Assembly: GCA_030762935.1 (NCBI GenBank)
Contig: CM060880.1
Span: forward strand, 10,698,501-10,762,500
Source of the DNA: Hymenopus coronatus
Taxonomy: Eukaryota; Arthropoda; Insecta; Mantodea; Hymenopodidae
Direction of reading: 5' to 3'
Length of the DNA stretch: 64,000 bases
Shown here: one piece after another, positions 1 through 12,400 of the stretch
How positions within the stretch are numbered: the stretch's first letter is position 1
How the letters are laid out: every line of letters begins with the position of its first letter
Notes under the pieces: generated by a model
The model's database searches: none
Told to the model about the DNA's origin: nothing
What the model saw: the letters and a program-made list of their open reading frames with translations, nothing else
Translations under genes and position numbers: made by a program

Positions 1-429
1 AAGTGCAAGGATTCAGTGGTGGGGGTATAGTGAAGATAAGGGGGGTGGGGACTCATAATTCCTGGGAGAAATTTAAGCTTGGTAGGGAGTTTCATGGAAT
101 GCAAGTGGAAAAGTGATTTGTGGCTCTAGTACTAAAATGAACTTTAATTTAACTAGAAACTATGTCATATTACATGACTTGACTCGGTGACAGAATTGTT
201 GGACTGCCCCAGACAGCTGAAATATCATGGAAATGCTCTTGCTTGAGCTCCATCTTAGCCTATGACATAACAAAAGCTGCATGTACATAAACAGAAGCCA
301 TGATACTGCACCTAAGCTTAAACATGTCACTTCAATCTGCTTTGGCTTACCACAACTCATTGTTGCCCATTCTCAAACTTTTAGAGCGATACTCGTCTGT
401 GATTTTTTTGGACAATATTTAACATTTGC

Positions 430-625
430 ATTTACTTCATATGGCATCAGAGGTAGTGTCAATGATAATACATGAAATAAAATAATAATTGGGGAAGGAA
501 GCATTCCAGACTTAAGTTTAGGGTAGGACATTTGCCAGTTATGAGGATGAGGAAAACCTGAAAAAGACTTGACAGGGAGGACAGTTCTAGTGGGATTTGA
601 ACCGTACATTCCCATACATGATTTA
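430..625 (-). repeat. Probable decayed tRNA-derived SINE (tentative)
   Basis: Read on the minus strand, a B-box-like stretch (GGTTCAAATCCCAC) near 590-603 is followed by a T/C-rich body resembling the SINE-II family seen elsewhere in the window. The A box is not clear. The rest of 1-840 shows no convincing coding sequence. Confidence 0.35.
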
Positions 626-841
626 ATAATTAATAATTGTAATAATTCTCCACTTATCTTTTTGAAATCCAAGGGCGAGTTTTGCAATAAAAGGATCTAT
701 TGCATTGTCATCTCAATTTCTTTTTGCTCTTGTTTATTTACATTGTTATGGTTACTGCTACTAGATGATTATGTACTAAGGCATTGCTTACTACTGGAAT
801 ATAAAAACAAATTTGGTGAGAGAATCAATTAGTGGTATATC

Positions 842-1440
842 AAAATTCATTGCATGATTTTTATTCTTTAATATAAATATTTTCTCCCAAATCATTAATC
901 TATGGGTCCATTTAAAGCTTTAATAATTTAACATCTGGATTTTGTTTCATGACTAAATTTCCCAAAATGTTCTGCCAGTGCTGATTTATCAATATGTTTG
1001 TATTTAATATTCCTAAAGTGCTCTTTTACTCTGGTTTCCAAACAACGTTTAGTCTTAACAATGTAAACAAGGTCACAATTTAAACAATTTAATTGATAAA
1101 TGCCAGATTTTTTATTTTTTGAAATCTCCTCTTTTTATGAAAAGCCTAACAAATTTTTTATATTGTATTTATTTTGAGGAACCAATATTATATCATGTTC
1201 TTTGAAAATATTTGTGAATTTTTTATTTACTCAAGGGTGATAAGCAAAATTTTTAAAAATGTAATTTCTTTTATTTTCTTAAGAGTAGAAATCTCTTTAA
1301 TAAGTTTTTGATATTTAAACTTCTCAATGTTTTTATTTATAAAATCAGAATTAAAACCATTAACCAAAGCATGTGTTGATAATGTGTTTATATCCTTTAT
1401 AGAATTCATCTTTATTAAGGGGTAAATTAATTAACTTATT
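842..1440 (-). mobile_element. Penelope-like element remnant, RT end plus GIY-YIG endonuclease
   Basis: The minus-strand translation has the PLE linker motif KDINTLSTHALVNGFNSDF at about 1335-1400. A degraded GIY-YIG endonuclease follows, with CDLVYIVKTKRCLETRVKEH at about 1020-1080. Intact PLEs usually have YIGQTKR-like residues there, so the glycine after YI is now Val. Frameshifts and stops interrupt the frame. It lies about 2 kb beyond the last UBTF exon of the N-terminal block and is non-functional. It differs in sequence from the PLE at 20.8-22.6 kb, so it is a separate family. Confidence 0.75.
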
Positions 1441-2137
1441 GCAAAAGGTCCTTTTATTGCGAAACTAGTCCTTGGATTTCAAAAAGATAAGTGGAAAATT
1501 GTTACAATTATTAATTGTGATATTAATATTTGTGTTACTTCACTGTTACTAGCTTCCTTTTTGCATCCTATACATGAGTTTAGCCTCAGCTACCCATGCT
1601 GGTTGCCCATATGTCTCCTGCTACTGATTCGGACTAGCTTCTGTCTGGGAATGCCTTAGTTATGTTCAATTATTATATATTTAATACTAAAATGCATTAT
1701 GCACCCCTATAAGTTTCTACTCCACAATGTGTATTTATTTATATATCCCTGACTTTTGTAGGACAATAGTTGATATGCCTATATGAATTGATACAATTTT
1801 GTACCCATTTTTAGAGAATTAATCAACATAAGGCGTAACTATGTGTGAAAAAAGAGGTGTAAGAAACTCTTCCTGCATGTCACTGGATAGAGTAAACCTC
1901 AAGTTTTATGGTCTTTGAGATTAGACGTCTTTAAAAGGAATACCATATGTTGTGTAGAAAAAAAAGTCTATCTATTGCCACAAGCAACCTAACTGGTCCA
2001 CAGTTTTAACATTTTTAATATAACATGTAAATCTGCTTAAGCTGACACAGCTGTTTTTTGAATCTACTGCAGAAGTAACTTACTGCATTTGAACAAGGGA
2101 TTCACAGCAAATTGCTGCACACAAAATTATATTTCTC

Positions 2138-2196
2138 ACTGCCTGCGGTGCCATAAGTAGTTAAAGCGGGCATTAAACACTACAAAAAAAAAAAAA
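2138..2196 (+). repeat. SINE-II 3' end with poly-A
   Basis: This carries the family tail (GCCTGCGGTGCCATAAGTAG, then AAAGCGGGCATTAAACACTA) followed by an A-tract. The same tail ends the copies at 23430-23670 (+) and 44712-44945 (-). The 5' tRNA-like part is missing. Confidence 0.75.
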
Positions 2197-2211
2197 TATA
2201 TATATATATAT
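2197..2211. repeat. Short (TA)n microsatellite
   Basis: About 7 TA units follow directly on the SINE A-tract, a common origin for AT microsatellites. Confidence 0.9.
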
Positions 2212-2520
2212 TTCTTGTCATTGCCATCTTTCCATAAATAACAAACATGCATTAACCCATTGAAAATAAGTTCAGTACATGGCTGATTTGAAATAAAGGC
2301 CAATAACATGTTCTTAATTTCTGAGTAACTCTGTATTTCAAGTCAGAAACTAAAATTTTGTTTTAGAATAACATTGTTTAATGTTATTTATGGTCTGCAG
2401 ATTTGTCATAATGCAGAAAAAAATACCAGGACATGATCTACATGAGGTGAATACAACAGCAAAAGTTCTTTTGCAACAATATTGTGCACATACATTTAGA
2501 ATGTTAGAACTTTACAATTT

Positions 2521-2577
2521 CTATTCATCTGCATCCAGATACCCATAGACAGACTTCAGCATAGCTCTTGCCCATTG
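2521..2577 (-). CDS. Possible short terminal exon (weak)
   Basis: On the minus strand a good acceptor (CTTACTTGCAG) precedes a phase-0 stretch of 18 codons, QWARAMLKSVYGYLDADE, ending in TAG. It does not extend UBTF: the conserved residues that follow exon 8 are in the 60-kb exons. No family is recognised. It could be the end of another gene or chance. Confidence 0.2.
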   Translation of the reverse strand, partial: QWARAMLKSVYGYLDADE

Positions 2578-3359
2578 CTGCAAGTAAGTTCATCCTTCAT
2601 TGGGTCTCTCAGTATTTTCACTAGGCCTACCAACTTCTGAACTTTGAATTCTGGGATAAAATTAGATATAACAGTAAAGCCAGAAAAATTGATAAAACCA
2701 ATCATATGAACTTTTCCAGGCATCGTTAACATGCAATAGTATTCCTTTTTCATTTCTACTCCCGAGGAACTAGCTATTACAATATCCAACTTACGACTAT
2801 GATCACTGTCAAAGTCCTCGACTCAAAGACCTCAAACTGATTTCATGATTTCTGTTTGTAAATATAGCACATATAGACAATGTTGACACAACAATTGGCT
2901 TCCCTTCTCCCTCCCGACTTCAACACACCGGCACACAAATCATAACATTACTATTCCGTTATACGTACTGCCAACCCTTGCATATAATACATGAAATACT
3001 CATATTTTATAATAATAGTAATAAAGGAACAAGGAGATAATTCTGGGGGTTTAATTTCAGTTCTGGGAGCCGGGAGATTCCATTCAATTCCAGAAGATTC
3101 CTGGCCATTCTGGGTGAGTTAACAACCCTAATTTTCATAAATAACAACTAGTAATTGTATTATCCTGATATATGGTGGACTTTGAGACAGTGATGTGTTT
3201 TAACAATTAACCACAGCAAGCAATACCGGTAGTCGACCAAAGGAATTGACAATGGAAGCACATGGCTTCTGAAACATGTTTTCCGAAATTAAAAAGTAAG
3301 TGATGTAGTGTTACAAAATCGACTCAATTAATAGTAATTGTATATTACCTTTCTCTCAC

Positions 3360-3443
3360 ATGCTGCTCCTCCTTTGTTAGTATGGTTTTAATGCTTGTTG
3401 GCACAAAGTCAGGATTCTCACACATGTATGCCTTTAATTGTTC
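3360..3443 (-). CDS. UBTF: UBTF exon 8 (box 2-box 3 linker)
   Basis: Acceptor TGTTGCAG. It encodes [20 protein letters not shown] and then ILTKEEQH, matching UBF (Y-x-x-x-HPEL ... TLTKAERQL). Two donors are possible: GTGAGA after CAT (phase 0, chosen because it joins in frame to the exon at 60203) and GTAATA 11 bases later (phase 2, which would hit a stop in that exon). Confidence 0.85.
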
Positions 3444-6400
3444 CTGCAACATTTAAACCAATATTTTACTTTGTGTCTTTAACGTTTCAATCCATTATAA
3501 GGACATCCACTCATAAATAAATTTATTGCAAAAATAATATGCATGTATGACACTTTTAACTTTATATAACTTTCTCTACACGTACTATATACATAGTGTA
3601 TAGAGAAGGCATAATAATGCACCCAAAAATTGGATACTGAGATTTCACCAGAAATACATGTTTTGGGTCCCCCTGAATCCAAAAAAAGCATTATTGGAAA
3701 AAGGTCTGTGTGTGTGTGTCTATGGACAGTATAGCACAAAAATGAAAAGTCTGTTAAATACCATACTTGATATTTAATACCAGTATCTTCCAAGGATGCA
3801 ACATGAACTTGCCTCAAGAGGGAAAACCCTAAACACTGTTACAAAAGATAGGTGATGGGTTGTAAAGTATACAATTGCTTATAAAGAAAATGATTAAGAC
3901 ATTAGCATCACAATCGCGATCTACTTTACTTTAAGGGTAGTTTCCATAATTTTCTGAGAGAAAAGCGAGCTTCGTTTGTGAAAATAACCATCGTGAATGT
4001 TGTAATTGACATACATAAGCTATTAAAGTTGTGTAGGGTAGTATTGAAGACTGGAATCTTAAACTCAAGTGCATCTGCCTCAAAGACGAGCTATGCATTA
4101 ATTTGCAGCAGGATCACCTCTCTGATAATGTTGTTGACATATGATAAACATGTGAAGGTGACAGTTCATGTTCAAATTTCTCAGAACATATCGCATTCAG
4201 TTTCTAACTTAAATCAAAGAGTTATGGAAGTATTTTTTCAAGCAAAGGATCAAAGGATGGCTTCATCTACAAACAGAAAGGTTAGTGCTAATACATAAAT
4301 TAGCATTTCATTTATACTGATAGCTTTTAGTATCCACTAATTTTAGTCTGTCGTTATCTGTGATCTAGGAGCAACATGCTAGCCTCTGGTTTTCAAGGTC
4401 GTGGGTTCAAACCTGGCTGATTTTTTTTTTCAGGCGTAAAAATCCCTTCCTTCATAAGGGAAGTAAAGCCATTGATACCATGTCATAGATTCACAGCATA
4501 TAAAAAACCCCTCAAGCCTGATAAAGAGGCCTCTGCTCATTATTAAGGAGTCTTTTGTGCCCAAAATAGAATGGGATGCTTAGAACCGTAGCAGCATAAA
4601 TAACATTCAATTTAGTTTTAATTTTAGTCAATCTTAAAATTGTGCCCTACCAGATAATTTGGCTATGAGCTGCCACTGATATGACACCACTAACATATGC
4701 ATGTTTTCTGAAAAATAAAGAGGTTAAAAGAAATCAATAAAGTTTACAGTGAAATTTAGAATAAGGTTAGGCATACAAATTACATGGAAAATCAACAATT
4801 TAAATGAAAATAAGATTAACAAGTTTGTAAACCAGGAATTCCAATGTGAAGCTGTATTATTAAATATTAACAATATTACAGAGAAGAAAGAGTGGTACCA
4901 TGGCTGAGTGGTTAGAACACTTGCCTCCCACCTAGGCGGCCCGGGTTCAATCCCAAGCGCCCGCATATGGGATTTGTGATGGATGAAGTGGCATCTGGGC
5001 TGGTTTTCTCGGGTTTCCCTGCCACTCATTCCACCAATTCCTTCATCATCATTTCCTATCGTCCATTTCGCTTGTATTTCATATCATCATCACTTCCCCA
5101 TGCTCATGCCAGGCTTCGGGCTAAGTACTTGTTCCAGGTTCTCCATTCTGTGGTTACATGGCCTTGGCTCCCCGACTGGCTTCTGAACCCTAGGCATCTG
5201 CTTGTAAGTCCTAGGGGGGGGGTGTCAAATCCAGGGAGGGGGGAGGGGTAAGCCAACTATGAAAAAAATTAAAAGGAAGAACAAGGAATATAATTAATAC
5301 AAATTAGGTTGAATCAATGTTATTCTTCAATTTTGGTGTCAAATAGTAAGATGTCTTGAGGTAAAACTTTATAATTCTCACTCTGATTCCCAGTTATTGT
5401 GAACCAGCCTTAAACCAAATGATAATTTGAGTCAAGCAATTTTCTAGCACAAATTTAGATGGCATTATGGAAACATTAAAATTTCTGAAGAATGGATTTA
5501 TAAAAAAAGACACAAAGGATTAAGGTAGGAAGAGTACATTTGCAGAAGAGATGCTCTTTCATGAGGGACGTTGTAAAAGGTCTTAAAATGCAGGACTTTT
5601 CCTAATGGTAGAAACAAGGAAAGCAAATTAAAACTGGACAAAAATAAATAAAATGGAAAGAAAAGAGAGGGCAAAAAAGCATGGGTGGAGCAGATGATAT
5701 GGTTAATAATGGAGTCATAGATTAAAATACTAGGCCAACAAACACATCACTGTACAGAATATATGCACATTTCACAACCCACCTCATATTTTGCTTCCTC
5801 CTGCAGAGCCCAGTTGATCCATATCAATTTCTTTTTATCATTCATTATTTTCCATTGCTCTTTACATTCTTCCAGAAAATCAGCTCGATTAAAGCCTGGT
5901 TCATTTTTGTGCTTTTTAATTTGGTCTTCATAAAATATCTGAAAAAAAATCTGATGTGTTCCATTCACATGACTTTCTCTACATCTTTGTAACAAATTAT
6001 TGATAGTAAACTTATTCTTCTATCTACTTCATGCTAATCGTGAATTTAATTAAAACACAAAAAAGCACTTCAATTGCATTTTTGGTTTCACATATTCACT
6101 GTTCTTTGAGATTCAAAGAGAATCTTGTCTTTACATAGATAGTCCTAAGAGTAAACTCGACTGCTTCATCACAAGGGTCATGCAAGAAGGGAAAGGAGAA
6201 TAAAGAGTGTGAAAGGGAAAAAGTAAAAATATAATCACTGAGGTTATGATTGGGTAAGCAGAAGTGAGGAGGGAGATTTGAGAGTTAAAGACAAGTTAAA
6301 GAGGTGAAGTCAATAGAGAGCAACATAATAAAAATCTGATGTGTTCCATTCACATGACTTTCTCTACCTCTCTGCAACAAATTATTGTTAAAATCTTATG

Positions 6401-9400
6401 CTTCTATTTACATCATGCTAATTGAGAAAAAATTAGCAGAAACAGACAGTCTTTTTACTTGCTTCCTTGAAGTAGAAGCGAAATAAGGGAGTGCCATAGG
6501 TTAAAGTGATAGTCAACAGCTGGTTGCTATGTGACTGAAGTTCCTTTGTTTGTATGGACAGGAATTGACAAATTCCTGTATGAGAAAAGTATAAGTTTTT
6601 CAAAGGTGAAACCAAAAACAAGGAATATCTCAAAAATGATCAGCTCCACGAAAAAACTGTATGTAACATAAATTGTGTGTTTTAAAGTGCTCTACATTTT
6701 TTGTTGTACGTTTTTGTCCATCTCTTATGGTTTAGCAGTTATGCAAAATTCTGTAAAAATCATTAAGAATAAAGTAGTCTTCAGAGGCTATTCCCAGAAA
6801 ATTCAAGATATACATATTATTTGTCACTTAAATATCTTTAATATACAACGTTTTAATCAAAATCGTTAGAGCCATTTTTGAGAAAATCAAAATTGTTTAA
6901 AAAAGTTCCATGTAAAGGGTAGTTTGGTGTGGGGGGGATTTTTCTCACATTCTTCATCTGGCATCCCTGGAAGATACTGAACTTATATACCAATTTTGGT
7001 ATTTTCCTGACTTTTCGTTTTTGAGTTATCATGTTCATTGACACATGGACCTCTTTCTGAAAATGCTTTTTTTTGGATACAGGGGACTCTAAAACATATA
7101 TTTCAGGTGAAATCTTGGTATCAAATTTTTGGGTGGAGTGCAATACCTTCTCTATACACTAAATACATAGTACATATACAGAAAGTTAAAAAAAGGTAAG
7201 AAGTGCAAGAAGAAATATGCAGTAAATAATGCAGAGAAAGAAAAGGGAGATATGGTAGGATCACCAAACACAATATAACCAGGGTGTTGAAATATATTGG
7301 GCCTTAGGAAGACGTACTCAGACTATAGAAATTTGGAGAATTTGCATGATTGTAATAATGTATAGGAGGAATGAGAAATAAATGCATTAGTTCACAAACG
7401 GCCATGCAGCATTTAATCAAAATGTACCTTGAAGGGAGTCCTTGGTTTTCTTGGACCAATTTCTGTTGTTGATTTATGGTCTCTAGCAGGCAGTGGTTTT
7501 GGTATGAGTTCTGGATGCTCACAACTGTAAAGTCCAATTCATGGGAAAGTTATATTATTAAATTCACTAGCTTCAGTGTTTACATAAATTTATGTTCTAC
7601 AGATTAAAAAATATCCAGATTAAAAGAAATAATGATGTGCAAAGGCAATTTCACTTTGCCATTGTAGCAATAACACAAAGTACCTTTGCTAAGGCTACAC
7701 TCAATTGATATAACATTCTTTCACAGTTAATTTAAAGATAAAAATTGGAAGGTTCTTTTTAATCTTGGTTATAAAAAAGACAGCTTATATGAAGTCCCAA
7801 ATTTCATATAACAGGAGTACTATAGTCCTTTAACTTTTGTCTGTGGACTGAAATAAATAAATTTATGTTTATATTTTCCTTGCGATTTGCTGAATGATCT
7901 TTTAGGTTTATATTGAATGAGCAGTAGATACAGCAAAAGAGGATAAAATTACGTAGATGATGAAATTTATGTTTACTAATTTTGTTCATTTAAAGACATT
8001 AGCTCCAAAACACACCATATATCTCTAGCTACCGCCCCATTTTTTTCTTACAAACTGTGTCCAGATTAAGTGATATCTAGTTTAATGGGGTCGTATTATC
8101 AAGATTTCATTAAATTTTGTACTAATTTTTAATAAGTAAATAATACATTTCAGCTTAAAGCTATCAACTGCCAGATGCATGTCAGCATTACTAATGCCCT
8201 AAAATTTTGTTTTGTACTTATTTTATATGTTAATAAATCTATTCAAATGAGACAGTCATATTAACATACTCTGAAATATGATTGTTCAGTTCCAGAATCA
8301 AATTCTCATTTTTTGGCACAGAAAATGAAGCTCAACAACTATATCATCTAGATCCACTGCGTTTTTAAGAAATATTTCAAAATAAAAAGGATAATAATAA
8401 GCATCTATTCATTCCTTTCCAGGTGCATTTACTCCTGCAAAGCTCATCTTAGTATTTCTGTGTCTGTCAGTGTGTTTCATGCGAATAAAAGATTAGAGAA
8501 AGCTGCTGCATGCACAAAGTGTAAATTTTGTGTGTCAGATAGTATAAAATTAGTACATCCTCTTTACAAGGTTTTCATACTGTGATTCATCTATATTGCA
8601 GGGAAAATTAGCCATCATAGTCTGTAATGATTTTCTGGTGAGGTCTCACGTTAAACGTCACGTAATGCTGATACCTTTACTTGAAAACTTGATAAAGAGT
8701 TTGTATTCATGTTATAGCATAAACCACTATTTAAATAAAATTTATAATTATATTTCAGATATAGATGAAATTCGTACAAAGCTCAGCATAGTGAGCTTGC
8801 TAAAATTAATCATTTTTAGACAAACTGCACATGTACAGAAATGAAATTTTGTGCATGATAAGAGGGTAATCCCAAAAGTAAGTGTCCAATTTTTTTTTTT
8901 TTTAAATCTAAAGAAACATTTGTTTACAATAAATCATACATAGTTTTGAAGCTTGAACATGTTTCTATTTTTCCACATAATCACCATTTTGATTGATGCA
9001 TTTTGTAAATGCTGTAGCAGTTTTTATATGCCCATGTCATACCAACCTGCCACCTTAATTGAAATCAGCGTAAATTAAAGAGCAGGTGGTATACATAGTC
9101 TCCTAAAAATTGGTATTTTCAAGCAAGATGTATAAAAATGTTTATTATAAAAATTACTAATCTACTGCATTATTTTTGTCATTAAACAAAACACATGCAC
9201 ACATTTATAATATTTTCTGGTTTAATTGATAAAGAACTAGCACGTGAAAACCTATTCTCTAGGTTGAAAGGAATTGCTTACTAGTAAACAATTAAAATGT
9301 TATCATAGGAAAGGAACATAACTTACTAAAATTCTTCCATTTTTTGGTCATATTCTTGCTTCTGCTGTGCAGCTAACTCCTTGTATTTTTGTTTCTTTTT

Positions 9401-12400
9401 AATAGGAAGAATTTTATACATCTCTGCTATCATTTTCGAGACTCCTGTCTGTAAAAAACTAAGCCTTAAATAAGAGCATAATGTTTAAAATTACAAGCTT
9501 CCACAATGAGTTCTTGCTTTTCTATAGTAATAGTAACAAATAAGATGCTCTTTAAGTATACTTACCATTTCCAAACCAGGATTTTCCTGAGCAACTTTGT
9601 CCTTTTTCTCCATGAAAAACAACATGTAGGTTGAAAGTGGCCTCCTGGGCATATCTGGATGTCGATTCTGAAAACAACAAAATCTTAATTATCTGATTCA
9701 ATGATTTACATTGCTATTAACTTTATGAGGAGAAACTAATACATCACTTATAATATAATTGCAGAAGTAAGTGTTTTAAAGGTTAGGTGTAATAGATGTA
9801 TTAGTGTTACTATAGGGTCATTAAATAACCCCTCTCCACTGCATGAGAGATCTGAGCATTGCTGGAAAAGTGGTGCTGGCAAAGGTGCACTGGAGTCTTT
9901 ACCTTAAATAAATCTGAAAATATTGACCATGTGCTCCCAAACAGGCAATATAACAAGCTAAAGATTCTCGCTCACTCACTTAAGCTCAGCAGCAGAAACC
10001 CCTGTGCAATCTACAAGAACTTAGTGATAATATCATGCAAGAAATCACATGGATTCCTGCTGCTAAGCTTAGACAAGTGAGCAAAAATACTTTCGCAAAT
10101 TGTGCTGTTACTCTTGTAAGTTCGTTAGTCGGACTTTTTATATTGTAGGTATTAAATAGGTTAAGCTTTTTGTAATACCTATCTGAGAAATTATTATTTA
10201 GATTCAGATTGCCTGCAATAATAATCTGACATTGTTTTATTATATATCTAGCTCATACCATATCTAGATGGATTAAGAATTCCTCTATAGAGGTATCTGA
10301 TGGTCTATAAATTCAGAGAACAATAATTTCCTCCTGGTGGGGATGTATTAAGATCACCTGCAATCTCAAAAGCTTTTTCTACACTATTTTTCTAATTTAA
10401 GATCAGTTACCTTGAGCATGCTATGTACCTATACAGGGTGTTAATGAACTATACCAAAATATTTTCACAGAATATGAAGATTACTTAAATAAGTAATTTG
10501 AGATAGGAGACTTATGGCCTGTTTATTGAAATTTCGAAGTAATGGCTATAAGTTTCTGAAGTGCCCGTATGCCATGTATCGTGGTACTTCGTCTGGAATG
10601 TAAAAAATAATAATAAAAAGCACTTACTCTATGACAGAAATCAAACTCATGACCTTTGGGACAGCACCGCGACATGCATTAAGCCACCAGAGCAGTTGAA
10701 AAAACGACGCCCCCAGAGTAGGCTTCATAATTCAAGAATATAGTTAATGAATGCTCTGTGTCACACTGTCAAGTAATTAGTTCGAGATTTTACAGATTTT
10801 TGCGACATTAAAACTTGAGAACGCTAGTAACGAGCTGCTAAAAATCGATATTTCTATACTTGGGCAGCAGTTTTAAAGACATTCTAAGCCATTTTGTCAA
10901 CCTGCTTTGCTTTAACACCAACTTATCAGCACTGATACCCACATGTTTAACGCTATGTAGTTGCGTACGTAAATTATTTCGGTGTAGTTCATAACACCCT
11001 GTATATTACAACCCCCCCCCACCTCACTTTTACATGTATTCCTTGAAAATGACCCAATAATATTGTAGTTTTCTATTATTTTACAACTCCAGATGGATTT
11101 TATTTAAATGATGCTCAGTGATAAACACTACATGGGGATACAATTTGATTACTCGCTATAAATACCACCACTTTATTGGCTGAATACTGTACATTTAAAT
11201 CAATAATTCCAAAAAAACATGCATTCATTGTTAAAATTACTATAATGATGTCGTCATTACTACTGTCAGATATTGTACAAATTTTACTTCCAGTAACATA
11301 CACCATATTGCTTACAAATTACTCTGCTTTTATTCTACACAAGAGTTTTTAGTAAGTTAGTTTTAGTATCATATTTTCTCTTCTTCAATAGTATTATGTT
11401 ATGTTCTTTTAGTATATATTTTTGTTTCTACTCTGTAAATATTGTACTTGATGTGTCCATTATCTTGTATAAGATATAGAAAGGATGAATAAATTGAATC
11501 TTCAATCTTGAATCTTTATCATCTTTGGTGCTAGTCTGTCTCATGCACATATTTATAACTTCACCCACCAATTGGCTTAACAAATATGACGCCTTCCTGT
11601 TTAAATGGAAACCATCCCTCCCCAAACAAATATCGTTCAAATATTTGTTCACTTCCACAAAGTTTGTCTGTAAAGCATAGCATGCCTACAGCATATTCTG
11701 ATTTATTGCACTTTTTTATTCTCTTCTCATCACTATGCCATCCACCTATTGTTCTTTTAAAAATAGTTGTTCCAAAGAGAGAATCTATAATACCTGTTTT
11801 TGACTGCGATAAAAATTTGTCCAGGGTTTTGAAACCCAAGATTTCCCATCTTCTAATAGTTCTCTAAGTAGCCTGTATCTTCTTAACCTTTTCTGAATCT
11901 TGCCCCACATTTCTTTGCATTGGTCTCCAGAATAATCTCCAAAACAGATCTGAAATCAAACATCAACAGTTGATGAAGCATGGATGGCCAGGAGCTTTTA
12001 GAATGCTGATTACTTGTATTTAAAATTTCATACAGCAAAGACATGTATTTAAGGGAAATCCCACAATACTACACCAGCACATATATCAGAACAGTCTGTG
12101 AGTGGAATTAAAATCAAAAGGCTTCACAAATCTAATGTGCTACACATACAATTTCCGCTATCCATTCCAAGTGATTTTTTTGTTCACATTAGATTACCAA
12201 TGACAAATATTTGTTTCAAAATTATTTTTGAGTAAGTAGTATAGACATGCAACATTCTCTGGAGAGCAGGAGAACCCCGTTCAAATCCGGGCTATGATAT
12301 TGACATTTTCAGCTGGGTCTAGCAATAAACACTCAACTATTTAGATCACAAGTTGTTGTGTTTTTGTTTTTTTGTTTTGCTTATTTTAAATAATGAGCAC

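Noticed and set aside
2556..2789. 77-codon minus ORF as UBTF exon 9
   Set aside because: The frame has no HMG-box residues and does not continue exon 8 in phase. The true continuation matches the 60-kb exons.
4888..5260. Functional tRNA genes at this and other A/B-box sites
   Set aside because: None folds into a full cloverleaf by eye, and each is joined to a conserved SINE body, so they are SINE heads.
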